Both the position numbers and the translations under genes were made by a program. The notes beneath the pieces were generated by a model. It saw nothing but the letters and a program-made list of their open reading frames with translations, had not been told where the DNA came from and made no database searches. From JACCXJ01 sp052387115 (GTDB lineage: Bacteria; Pseudomonadota; Gammaproteobacteria; JACCXJ01), in contig JBQTJM010000348.1 of the NCBI GenBank assembly GCA_052387115.1, positions 1 through 33,171 on the forward strand: DNA of 33,171 nucleotides, in the 5' to 3' direction. This document shows, piece by piece, positions 15,625 through 22,506 of this stretch (position 1 is the first letter of the stretch; each line of letters opens with the position of its first letter).

Positions 15625-15847
15625 GAGTATAACGAGGTATAAACGAGGTATAACTTGCCGCCCCACCACGCGAAACCATGTCCGGGATGTACGACCCAGC
15701 CGGCGCTTCGTTCAGCCCGGAATCGTTCCGATGCAACAGATCATGAGGGGTGACGTCGTCCAGGGGACCGTGGACACTCGTCCGAGCCTTACCCGTGCCC
15801 TTGGAGATTTGCTTGTAGCGGGGTCGCCGTCCCGCCACCAGTACACA

Positions 15848-15949
15848 AAGGTCGAGGCGTTGCGCCGGTGTTATAGGAACCAATGGCGGCTATGTTTCGT
15901 GTGGCAAGATGGCGATGCCTATAACGTTGAGATAGTAGATTATCATTGA
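15848..15949 (+). pseudogene. higB: HigB-type (RelE-like) toxin, 3' fragment
   Basis: The last ~33 codons read KVEALRRCYRNQWRLCFVW then QDGDAYNVEIVDYH and TGA. The NQWR-x-CF-x-W ... VEIVDYH ending is the signature C-terminus of HigB ribosome-dependent mRNA interferases. The conserved section between the EAL and NQWR motifs is shortened, and no HigB N-terminus lies upstream although the frame stays open. The gene is therefore a fragment, followed 9 nt later by its antitoxin. Confidence 0.65.
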
Positions 15950-15958
15950 GACTGCTTT

Positions 15959-16258
15959 ATGAGTCAGCGCGATTTCGAACCCATACATCCGGGGGAAATC
16001 CTCTTGGAAGAATTCCTAAAACCTATGGGGATCACTCAGTATCGATTGGCAAAAGGCGTTAGTGTCCCCTAGCGACGAATCAGTGAGATCGTACAGGGCA
16101 CACGGTCCGTAACGGCTGATACGGCCCTCCGGCTAGGTCGCTTTTTTCAGATGGAAGCCCAGTTCTGGGTTAACCTGCAAGCGCGGTACGATCTGCTCCA
16201 GGCGCAACAAAAGCTCGCTTCCCGCCTTGAACAGGAAGTTGATCCGTATGTCGCTTGA
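15959..16258 (+). pseudogene. higA: HigA-family antitoxin with an in-frame amber stop
   Basis: A 99-codon frame encodes an XRE/HigA antitoxin: RDFEPIHPGEILLEEFLKPM, ITQYRLAKGVSVP, then RRISEIVQGTRSVTADTALRL and RFFQMEAQFWVNLQARYDL. These are the family's helix-turn-helix and C-terminal helix. Codon 38 is TAG (16070-16072), exactly where the family has a residue in the VPPRRI motif; the sequence after the stop is fully conserved in the same frame to TGA 16256-16258. One or two base changes would restore it. As written it yields only 37 residues and cannot bind DNA or HigB. Confidence 0.85.
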
Positions 16259-16384
16259 GGAGGCGGATGTACATTGGGGTCAGACACGATGATGTTGTTC
16301 TCTCGGCCTGCTTTCGACGTAGCACGCCCCAGGATCCACGTCACAGCATAATGGTGTGCGATGCCGTTTACCCTGCCGTGACTC

Positions 16385-16404
16385 GAGCCCCGGTTCTGGG
16401 GCTC
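16385..16404 (-). terminator. Stem-loop after the HAD-family gene
   Basis: GAGCCCC (16385-16391) and GGGGCTC (16398-16404) form a perfect 7-bp hairpin right at the stop codon of the leftward HAD gene. There is no T run, so it may be a weak terminator or a 3'-end stabiliser. Confidence 0.4.
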
Positions 16405-16405
16405 C

Positions 16406-17251
16406 TCAGCCTTGATACGTCTTGCGCCGCAACGCGATGCGGCGCGCGATGCTGCCCACGGCCATGAGCAGGGAGTGGGTCAGCGCCGAGTGGTTCCGGT
16501 AGTCGGCAGGCACCAGGTTGGATACCCGGCCGTCTTCGATGAAGCCCCAGGCGCGGCCCCAGCGCTCGCGGTCGGCGGCGTCGTAGACCCCGATGGCGAT
16601 CCCGTCGTTCTTGCGGATGAGCGAGAAGCACGGGATGTCGGTGTAGCCGTCGCCCACGAAGATCATCTGGTTGAGCGGCACCCGCAGGCGCTCGGGGGGT
16701 ATCTTGCGGTTGACCTCGAAGGGCCGGCCGCGCGACTCCGGTCCGACGATGCCCTTCTGGATGTGGAAGATGTAGCGGGTCTTGTCGGTGAAGCTCACGA
16801 TGTTCTTGGGAAACACGATCTCGCCCTCGGGTCCGTAGGCGAAGTCGCAGGCCCAGATGTCGTGGAAGTGGCGGGCGATGCGGGTCGCGCGCAGCGTCTC
16901 CCCGATCCCGCTGCTCACCAGGTAGAACTCGACCTCGAGGTCCGGGTTGACCGAGCGCGCGTGCTGGGTGAGGCGCTCGAAGACGCGCGTCGCCCCGCCG
17001 TGGAGGCGGATGCGGCGGCCCCAGCGCATCAGGCGCTCGCGGGTGATGCGTCGCGCGGGATCGCCATTCGAGACCTCCAGCATGGCGTAGAGATAGGCCG
17101 GCACCGGGTCCCAGCCTGCGCCGATGAGCGGCATCACGCGCTCTCCCCAGAAGGCCTTGACGTCGATCCCGAGCTCGTGGAGGAAGCCCGAGGTGCTGTC
17201 CGAGGCCAGGGTGTCGTCGAAATCGAAGATGACCGCGATCGTGTCCGCCAT
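16406..17251 (-). CDS. HAD-superfamily hydrolase (phosphatase-like)
   Basis: A 281-residue cytosolic protein with all HAD motifs. Motif I is DFDDT (D10 nucleophile, D12), motif II LVSSG (S113/S114), motif III a Lys such as K157 in TDKTRY, and motif IV GDGYTD (200-205) with the Mg-binding acidic pair. The ~100-residue insert between motifs I and II places it among C1-capped HADs; a phosphoserine-phosphatase-like fold is likely, but the substrate is unknown. The C-terminal tail (NHSALTHSLLMAVGSIARRI) is unassigned. It is monocistronic on the minus strand and ends at a hairpin. Upstream lies the first copy of the 26-bp repeat. Confidence 0.85.
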   Translation of the reverse strand: MADTIAVIFDFDDTLASDSTSGFLHELGIDVKAFWGERVMPLIGAGWDPVPAYLYAMLEVSNGDPARRITRERLMRWGRRIRLHGGATRVFERLTQHARSVNPDLEVEFYLVSSGIGETLRATRIARHFHDIWACDFAYGPEGEIVFPKNIVSFTDKTRYIFHIQKGIVGPESRGRPFEVNRKIPPERLRVPLNQMIFVGDGYTDIPCFSLIRKNDGIAIGVYDAADRERWGRAWGFIEDGRVSNLVPADYRNHSALTHSLLMAVGSIARRIALRRKTYQG

Positions 17252-17282
17252 CGGCGTCGCATACTAGGTGAAGCCCGGAGCA

Positions 17283-17308
17283 CCGGCAACTTGCAGGCGT
17301 CTGCCGTC
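17283..17308. repeat. 26-bp direct repeat, left copy
   Basis: This 26-bp block starts CCGGCAACTTGCAGGCGTCT and recurs at 18094-18119 with two mismatches (24/26 identical). The two copies are 811 bp apart and bracket the phosphoribosyltransferase-like remnant. Confidence 0.75.
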
Positions 17309-18002
17309 CACATCAAGGCGCTCCGGGGATTGTGGGACGGCAAGCGCGGCGGGTGGGTGTTCCCGAAGAAGCGCGACGGCGAGGTGGGGGGCGTTGACGG
17401 ATCTGCTGGAGGCGCGTAGGGCGGCTACAATCGCGGATATGCAGCCGCCAAGAGCGGCCTGGAACGAATTCCCGGACGTGCTGATCCATGCGTCCGAGTC
17501 CGCCGTCACGAAGCATCCCCGCTACCAGGCCGCGAAGTCCGGGGATGCCGAAGCCGCCGTGCGTTTGGTCGAGGAGACGATCGATCCAGCCCAGGTCGCG
17601 AAGTTGCGCGCGTTCCTCGGCGGCCGCAAGGCCACGCTCGTTGACGACTTCGTGGGCATGGGCGGGACGCTCGCGAACCTCAAGGGCTACATCGAGTCGA
17701 AGGGCGGGCGAGCTCTGGCCGCGGTCACGTTGACTGGGAAACCCTATTCGGCGAGACTGAGGCCGGAACCTGACCAACTGAGCAAACTGAGAGCGAAACA
17801 TGGACAAGACCTCGATGACTTCTGGCGCGAACGCTTCGGTCACGGCTTCGACGCTCTTACTCAATCAGAAGCTCGGTACCTCTCCCGCTCCCCGGATGCT
17901 GACACCATCCGAAATCGGCTTGCTGAGAAAGAGCCAGCAAGAGATCGTGGGTTACGCGAGGAAGACCCTGAAAGCGGTGTAACCGACGTGGGCCCGGTGT
18001 GA
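17285..18002 (+). pseudogene. Phosphoribosyltransferase-like domain of a phage/plasmid polyvalent-type protein, degraded
   Basis: The first part reads IKALRGLWDGKRGGWVFPKK in one frame, a short motif I associate with large multidomain proteins of phages and conjugative elements. At a run of six G (17386-17391) it shifts to the frame ALTDLLEARRAATIAD, then the PRTase-like part: VLIHASESAVTKHPRYQAAKSG, TLVDDFVGMGGTLANLKGYI (PRPP-loop-like), LTGKPYSARL, FWRERFGHGFDALTQSEARYLSR. The section between LRAFLGGRKA and TLVDDFVG is much shorter than I expect for the family, suggesting an internal deletion. If translated alone, the best start is ATG 17439. Near the end another frame reads MLTPSEIGLLRKSQQEIVGY to TAA 17980-17982, also protein-like. 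Function unknown; a mobile-element relic. Confidence 0.55.
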
Positions 18003-18026
18003 CGCCGGGCCGGTACGAGGCGACGC

Positions 18027-18056
18027 AGGCCCCGCGGATGCGGGGCCTTCCGTTTT
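18027..18056 (+). terminator. Terminator-like hairpin after the PRTase-like remnant
   Basis: AGGCCCCGC (18027-18035), loop GGAT, GCGGGGCCT (18040-18048): a perfect 9-bp GC-rich stem followed by TCCGTTTT. A probable intrinsic terminator with an imperfect T tract. Confidence 0.65.
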
Positions 18057-18093
18057 CAGGCTCAGCGAGGTCGCCCCGCTGGGCCAGGCGGCC

Positions 18094-18119
18094 CCGGCGA
18101 CTTGCAGGCGTCTTCCGTC
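18094..18119. repeat. 26-bp direct repeat, right copy
   Basis: Second copy of the block at 17283-17308, differing at two positions. It ends about 55 bp before the DUF2760 start codon. Confidence 0.75.
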
Positions 18120-18174
18120 ATGACAAGCGCCGAGCAACTGCGCTATCCTGTCCGCCCTCTTGGGGGGAGCGGGT

Positions 18175-18861
18175 ATGGGTAAGGCACACGAAGCCGGCGA
18201 GAACAACGACAGGCGCTACAACCGCTACGCGCGGCGCACGCTCGGGGCGAGCCTGCTCGGCCTCATCGTGATCGTGGTCCTGAGCCCCGCGATGCCGCCC
18301 GAGTTCCTTCCCCCCGCCTGGGGCGCCTACCGGGAGATGGTGCTCGCGGCGCTCGTGCTCTGCATCGTGCTCGATGCCCTGCGCGCCGTGCGCGAGACCC
18401 AGGGGCTCGGGCCGCCCGCCCTGCCGCCCGCGGCGCCCAAGCCGGTCAAGCCGCCGATCCCGGAAGGCGCGGACTACGGCGAAGTGCTGGCCTTCCTGGC
18501 CATGTTGCAAGACAAAGGGCGCTTCCTGGACTTCGTGATGGAGGACATCACCCCCTACGACGACACCCAAGTCGCCGGCGCCTCGAGAGTCGTGCACCAA
18601 GGCTGTTCCGGGGTGATCAAGGAATACCTGGCGCTCGGCCCGGTGTACGCCGGTAAGGAAGGGGAGGGCACCGTCGTGGACCAGTTGACCGATCCGCACC
18701 GCTATCGACTGCTCGGCAAGGTGGGTGGCACGCCGCCCTACGAGGGCGTCGTCATCCACCGCGGCTGGAAGACCACCAAGCTCGCGCTGCCACGCTATTC
18801 GAAACCGGTGGATCGGTCGGCCGAGAACGTGATTACGCCAATGGAGATCGAGGTGCGTTAG
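18175..18861 (+). CDS. DUF2760 domain-containing membrane protein
   Basis: 228 residues from the ATG at 18175, which has GGGGAG five nt upstream; an in-frame TTG at 18160 lies inside that G run and is unlikely. Two hydrophobic segments (ASLLGLIVIVVLSPAM at about 26-42 and MVLAALVLCIVLDAL at about 54-70) anchor it. A Pro-rich linker follows, then the DUF2760 domain: LAFLAMLQDKGRFLDFVMED, VVHQGCSGVIKEYLAL, GTPPYEGVVIHRGWK, ENVITPMEIEVR. DUF2760 proteins commonly sit directly beside Hsp70-family genes, and one lies downstream here (20149) but after a 1.3-kb insertion. The biochemical role is unknown; a chaperone-partner role is inference from gene context. Confidence 0.85.
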   Translation: MGKAHEAGENNDRRYNRYARRTLGASLLGLIVIVVLSPAMPPEFLPPAWGAYREMVLAALVLCIVLDALRAVRETQGLGPPALPPAAPKPVKPPIPEGADYGEVLAFLAMLQDKGRFLDFVMEDITPYDDTQVAGASRVVHQGCSGVIKEYLALGPVYAGKEGEGTVVDQLTDPHRYRLLGKVGGTPPYEGVVIHRGWKTTKLALPRYSKPVDRSAENVITPMEIEVR

Positions 18862-18936
18862 ATGCTCACGCAGCCAATGTTAGGCGTGTTGATGAGCATA
18901 ATTCTTATATATGCAATCGGGTTCGTAGAGAGGTAG
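18862..18936 (+). CDS. Possible 24-residue single-span membrane peptide
   Basis: The ATG lies at the base after the DUF2760 stop codon, and the ORF ends at TAG 18934-18936. The product has one hydrophobic run (MLGVLMSIILIYAIGFV) and a charged end (ER), like many small bacterial membrane proteins. There is no clear ribosome binding site; reinitiation after the upstream stop would be needed. AT-richer than the preceding gene. Coding status uncertain. Confidence 0.25.
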   Translation: MLTQPMLGVLMSIILIYAIGFVER

Positions 18937-18938
18937 TT

Positions 18939-19568
18939 ATGCTAAAGAAAAACCCAGCCTTTGTTACGCTGATAATGATTGCACCTATGATGCTAACCAG
19001 TGGGCTTGCGGAAGCCTTTGATTTTCCGATGCCTAGTGGACCCCCTTTAAGCAGTTACCATTGGGATCGTTACATACAAAATTATTATCACCAGCAGATG
19101 ATGGGACAATTTCTCGGACAGCACAGACAGCAGGACTCATTGCAAGAAAAGCAACCGAATCGTCCGCTTCCGGAGTACAAAAGTAAAAACACTCTGCCTG
19201 TCTTTCCTCAGGCGACATCTGCACCGGGGCCTTTTGTTGTGCGCGGTGCGTCGGTAGGGATGCCAGGCCCAGGCCAGGTATCCCATACACGGATAGATCT
19301 GATATTCGACGAATCCGACACCGTTGAGCTCTGGAAGGCGCTAAACTACACGCGCCCCAACAGGTCAAAGAAGTGGAAAACTATCTGGGCGCCTACGCGC
19401 ACGCAGGAGAGGGTCACTGTGACGCCGTTCGGCATCTCTATGAATAGCGGACGCCCGTGTCGCGCATTCAATCTGCAGCAGACAGTGGAGGGTAAACCAT
19501 TGATTCATGCAACTAGCGCCGCTCGTCGGAACGTCGACGGTTCTTGGGTGAGCGTTCCCTTCCCATAG
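18939..19568 (+). CDS. Exported hypothetical protein with a surface-antigen-like C-terminus
   Basis: 209 residues. GAGAGG at 18928-18933 is 5 nt before the ATG. Residues 1-26 form a signal peptide (MLKKNPAFVTLIMIAPMML, cleavage near GLAEA-FDF). The region after it is rich in Gln, His and Tyr (QNYYHQQMMGQFLGQHRQQ). The last ~60 residues, ending NSGRPCRAFNLQQTVEGKPL and RRNVDGSWVSVPFP, resemble the C-terminal domain of 17-kDa / RT0821-type surface antigens (CR-x-F-QQTV...DGSW). Periplasmic or outer-membrane location is inferred. Base composition is clearly lower in GC than the flanking DUF2760 and Hsp70 genes, suggesting acquisition. Confidence 0.7.
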   Translation: MLKKNPAFVTLIMIAPMMLTSGLAEAFDFPMPSGPPLSSYHWDRYIQNYYHQQMMGQFLGQHRQQDSLQEKQPNRPLPEYKSKNTLPVFPQATSAPGPFVVRGASVGMPGPGQVSHTRIDLIFDESDTVELWKALNYTRPNRSKKWKTIWAPTRTQERVTVTPFGISMNSGRPCRAFNLQQTVEGKPLIHATSAARRNVDGSWVSVPFP

Positions 19569-19581
19569 CTCAGTGAAGTGA

Positions 19582-19602
19582 GCCCCCGGCTTTGCCGGGG
19601 GC
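19582..19602 (+). terminator. Stem-loop after the exported protein gene
   Basis: GCCCCCGGC (19582-19590), loop TTT, GCCGGGGGC (19594-19602): a perfect 9-bp hairpin 14 nt after the stop codon. No T tract follows, so termination strength is uncertain. Confidence 0.5.
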
Positions 19603-19870
19603 CGGTTGGGCAGACACAGTAGCCAAGTGGTACACTATTTACTTGTCGAGAGCAGATCGCCTCAAGGAAGAAATCGGTTGGCTCAAGGTTGCCTTCGGAA
19701 TCGCTGTAGCCCTTGATGCTTCGCTCGTCGCGTGGCTTGCCCAGAACTACGCAACAGCGACTCCTATCATAGTGGGAGCGGGCTTGATTGCTGTACTGGG
19801 TTTCGCCGTCATGATCGTACTTATCAACCGTCGGGCGTATAAACGCATTGAGGAACTGGAGAACGTGTAA
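19592..19870 (+). CDS. Small two-span membrane protein, hypothetical
   Basis: The open frame gives 92 residues from a TTG at 19592, but that codon lies in a hairpin loop and has no ribosome binding site. The true start may be a non-standard codon near KWYTIYLSRAD or the TTG at 19643. The protein-like part has an amphipathic start (SRADRLKEEIGWLK), two hydrophobic spans (VAFGIAVALDASLVAWLA and PIIVGAGLIAVLGFAVMIVL) and a charged C-terminal helix, NRRAYKRIEELENV. It resembles short hypothetical membrane proteins I recall from many proteobacteria, of unknown role. Its stop TAA overlaps the ATG of the next small ORF (TAATG). Confidence 0.55.
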   Translation: MPGAGWADTVAKWYTIYLSRADRLKEEIGWLKVAFGIAVALDASLVAWLAQNYATATPIIVGAGLIAVLGFAVMIVLINRRAYKRIEELENV

Positions 19871-19959
19871 TGGAGTGGATAGTCGTTATCGCACTGGCCG
19901 CGCTCGTCGGAGCATTCTGCTTGGTCGTGCGGGAAATATCTCTGCACGATCACGAATAG
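19870..19959 (+). CDS. 29-residue single-span membrane peptide, overlapping the previous gene
   Basis: MEWIVVIALAALVGAF opens a single hydrophobic span followed by CLVVREISLHDHE and TAG (19957-19959). The ATG shares its A with the stop of the preceding gene (TAATG), an arrangement typical of translational coupling. Too short for most gene finders. Together the two could form a small membrane complex; function unknown. Confidence 0.45.
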   Translation: MEWIVVIALAALVGAFCLVVREISLHDHE

Positions 19960-20148
19960 CGCCCGACCACACGCTCAAGCCGACGCCCGGGATCGCTGCG
20001 GTTCTTCCGAGCGTCCATGGCGGCGCTGCTTATGAACGGCTACGCTCGATCCAAACCGGCGAGGTAGTACACGTACCGGTTTAACATCCCGCCAAGACGC
20101 GCCAAGAAACAGTGGGTTTTAGGCCTTGACCACCGTCTATACCCTAGT

Positions 20149-22014
20149 ATGCAGAAAAAATTCAGCCTCGGCATCGACCTCGGTACCTCCAACTCCTGCC
20201 TCGCGCTGTGCGATCCGGCGGGGGGTCGGCCCGAGGGGATCGGTATCACCCAGGTGATGGCGCCCGGTGTCATCGGGGATCAACTGCTCCTGCCCTCGGC
20301 GCTCTACCTCCCGCTCGAAAACGAGCGCGCCCAGGGCGAGCTGGCGCTTCCCTGGGATGGGGACGAGGATCGGACGGCCGTGGTCGGCGTGTATGCCCGC
20401 GAGCGCGGCTCGCTGGCCCCGGACCGCGTGGTCACTTCGGCCAAGTCGTGGCTCTGCAACCCGCATGTCGATCGCTACGCGCCCATCCTCCCCTGGCAAT
20501 CCGAGCTGACGGAGGACAAGCTCTCGCCCTTCGAGACGACGCGGCGCTATCTCGAACACCTGCGGCGGGCCGCCGAGGCGGCGTTGAGCGAGCGCAACAC
20601 CGAGCTTTCCGAGTGCCTGGTGGTCCTGACCGTGCCGGCGTCCTTCGACGAGGTGGCGCGGACCTTGACCTTCGATGCGGCGGTCGCGGCCGGGCTCGGC
20701 CAGGTCACCCTGTTGGAGGAGCCGCAGGCCGCGTTCTATGCGTGGATTGCGGAGTCGGAGGCCAAGAAACACCCCGCCCACTGGGCGACGCAGGTGCGCG
20801 CCGGCGATCTGGTCCTGGTGTGTGACGTCGGGGGCGGCACGGCCGATTTCTCGCTCATCGCCGTGGCCGGCTCCGAGGCCGGTCTGTCGCAACAGCTCGA
20901 GCTGCACCGCATCGCCGTCGGCGAGCACATCCTCTTGGGCGGCGACAACATGGACTTGGCGCTGGCCTATGCCCTGAAGGAGCAGCTCGCGAGTGAGGGC
21001 AAGGACATCGACCACTGGCAGTTCCTGGCCCTCGTGCATGCCGCCCGCGCCGCGAAGGAGCGCCTCTTCAGTGACCCGGACCTCGACGCGATCCCGATCG
21101 CCGTGCCCTCGCGCGGGGCGAGTCTCTTCGCCAGGACCGTCACCACGACGCTCGGGCGCGAACGGGCCGAGTCCTTGATCCTGGAGGGATATTTCCCGCA
21201 CACGGCGGTGACCGATGTGCCCAAGGCACGCCGTTCCGTGGGGCTTCAGGAATACGGTCTCGAATACGCCACCGAGCCGGCGCTCAGCAAGCACCTCGCG
21301 AGGTTCCTGTCGCGGGCCCGGGACAACGTGCGCTCCGACGAGCGCCTCCGGTCGCTCGTGGGCGCGGACCTGGATGATTCGCCCATCCTGTGGCCGACGG
21401 CGCTGCTCTTCAACGGCGGGGTGTTCCACTCGGGTCTCTTGCGCCGGCGTGTCACGGACCTCCTGCGATCGTGGCTCGGGGCGGACCACCCGCTCACCGA
21501 GATCGAGAGCGTGGGGCTCGACAAGGCCGTCGCCAACGGGGCGGCCTACTACGGCGCCGTGCAGCTCGGCGGCCGCGGCATCAAGATCCGCGCCGGCACC
21601 TCGCGCTCCTACTATCTCGGGATCGAGAGCCCCATGCCGGCGGTGCCGGGGATCACCCCGCCGGTCAAGGCGGTCTGCATCGTGCCCCAGGGCACCGAAG
21701 AGGGCACGGCGCTGGAGCTCCCCGGCCGTGAGTTCGGGCTCGTGACCGGCGAGCCGGTGGAGTTCCGTTTCTTCAGCTCCGAGGTGCGGGCCGGGGATCG
21801 GGTCGGCACCTTGGTCGTGGATGCCCCGGCCACGCTCGACGAGACCGCCGGTCTCGCCATCACCCTGCCGCCGATCGAGGGCCAGCCCGGACAGGTCCTG
21901 CCCGTGACCCTGAAACCGCTCGTGACCGAGGTCGGCACCTTGGAGCTATGGATGTCGCACACCCGGTCCGAAGAGCAGTGGAAGCTGGAATTCAACCTGC
22001 GGGCGAAGGAGTGA
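20149..22014 (+). CDS. Hsp70-family chaperone-like protein
   Basis: 621 residues. The actin-type ATPase domain shows phosphate-1 motif LGIDLGTSNS (about 7-16), phosphate-2 DVGGGTADFSLI (from D226) and the late motif SVGLDKAVANGAAYYGA. ECLVVLTVPASFDEVAR and LLEEPQAAFYAWI match Hsp70 connect regions. The C-terminal ~150 residues form a beta-rich segment resembling a substrate-binding domain (PVKAVCIVPQGTEEGTALEL, FRFFSSEVRAGDR), but there is no DnaK-like helical lid or EEVD-type tail. This is not DnaK itself; it belongs to the non-canonical Hsp70 group usually found with DUF2760 genes. The client is unknown. The second, larger Hsp70-like gene often seen in such loci is absent. Confidence 0.85.
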   Translation: MQKKFSLGIDLGTSNSCLALCDPAGGRPEGIGITQVMAPGVIGDQLLLPSALYLPLENERAQGELALPWDGDEDRTAVVGVYARERGSLAPDRVVTSAKSWLCNPHVDRYAPILPWQSELTEDKLSPFETTRRYLEHLRRAAEAALSERNTELSECLVVLTVPASFDEVARTLTFDAAVAAGLGQVTLLEEPQAAFYAWIAESEAKKHPAHWATQVRAGDLVLVCDVGGGTADFSLIAVAGSEAGLSQQLELHRIAVGEHILLGGDNMDLALAYALKEQLASEGKDIDHWQFLALVHAARAAKERLFSDPDLDAIPIAVPSRGASLFARTVTTTLGRERAESLILEGYFPHTAVTDVPKARRSVGLQEYGLEYATEPALSKHLARFLSRARDNVRSDERLRSLVGADLDDSPILWPTALLFNGGVFHSGLLRRRVTDLLRSWLGADHPLTEIESVGLDKAVANGAAYYGAVQLGGRGIKIRAGTSRSYYLGIESPMPAVPGITPPVKAVCIVPQGTEEGTALELPGREFGLVTGEPVEFRFFSSEVRAGDRVGTLVVDAPATLDETAGLAITLPPIEGQPGQVLPVTLKPLVTEVGTLELWMSHTRSEEQWKLEFNLRAKE

Positions 22015-22072
22015 TAGCCTCTGAAGAAATCGTAGCGAGCGGCCCCGAGCGGAAGGCGTCGCACATCGAGCG

Positions 22073-22102
22073 CCGAGGCATATCCGGCCGAGGCATATCC
22101 GG
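22073..22102. repeat. 15-bp perfect tandem duplication
   Basis: CCGAGGCATATCCGG is present at 22073-22087 and again at 22088-22102 with no spacer. It lies between the Hsp70 gene and the helicase stub, at the left boundary of the defence-type island. Confidence 0.8.
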
Positions 22103-22134
22103 TAATAACCCGGCGCCTGAGCCCTTGGCGTTAT

Positions 22135-22440
22135 ATGAAGCTCACCGATACCCAGCTGCGTGCGGTTGAGCACAATGGCCGCAACCTCCAGCTCATAGCC
22201 TGCGCAGGCTCCGGTAACACCCAGGTCGTGGCGCGGCGAGTCGTCCACCTGCTGACTCCCGGTCGACTAGCCGCGCTTGTCCCCGGGAACATCATCGCCT
22301 TCACCTTCAGCGAGAAGGCCGCCGCCGAGCCGAAGGAGCGGATCGTCACCCGTACTCGTCAGGCTCTCGGTGAGATGCCGGGTATCGCCGAGATGTTCGT
22401 CGAGACGCTCCACGCGTTCTGCCTGGAGCGTCTTGCATAA
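22135..22440 (+). pseudogene. UvrD/Rep-type helicase, N-terminal stub with altered Walker A
   Basis: 101 residues matching the start of superfamily 1A helicases: the Q-motif region LTDTQLRAVEHNGRNLQLIACAGSG, motif Ia FTFSEKAAAEPKERI and the following MFVETLHAFCLERL. The frame then stops at 22440, whereas such helicases run to 600 or more residues; no continuation is seen before the next gene. The Walker A is GSGNT, with Asn28 where the nucleotide-binding Lys is essential. Truncation plus loss of the catalytic lysine means it cannot be an active helicase. UvrD-type helicases are frequent in defence islands, consistent with the genes that follow. Confidence 0.75.
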
Positions 22441-22506
22441 GTCGCTGGTCACCTGTGAGATCCGGTAACGGGTTGCTTGCCGTTATGCCACAGGCCTGAA
22501 TACGAC

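Larger units (their letters stand above)
14850..15847. other. Gene-free region with hairpin repeats
   Basis: About 1 kb with no recognisable gene on either strand. The open frames present have no domain and cross the repeats. It contains the hairpin elements at 15179-15228 and 15575-15624 and three short direct repeats built on CGAGGTATAA at about 15625-15652. It looks like accumulated debris between the broken mazF and higBA loci. Confidence 0.5.

Noticed and set aside
15259..15669. 136-codon minus-strand frame in the repeat region
   Set aside because: It runs through hairpin repeats and has no protein-like motifs.
16268..16310. Stretch starting TTGGGGTCAGACACGATGATG as a transposase remnant
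   Set aside because: It resembles sequence often seen beside REP-type transposase genes, but no coding remnant is visible, so I cannot support a call.
20125..20148. TTGACC and TATACC upstream of the Hsp70 gene as a promoter
   Set aside because: Only 6 bp separate the two hexamers, far from the usual 16-18.
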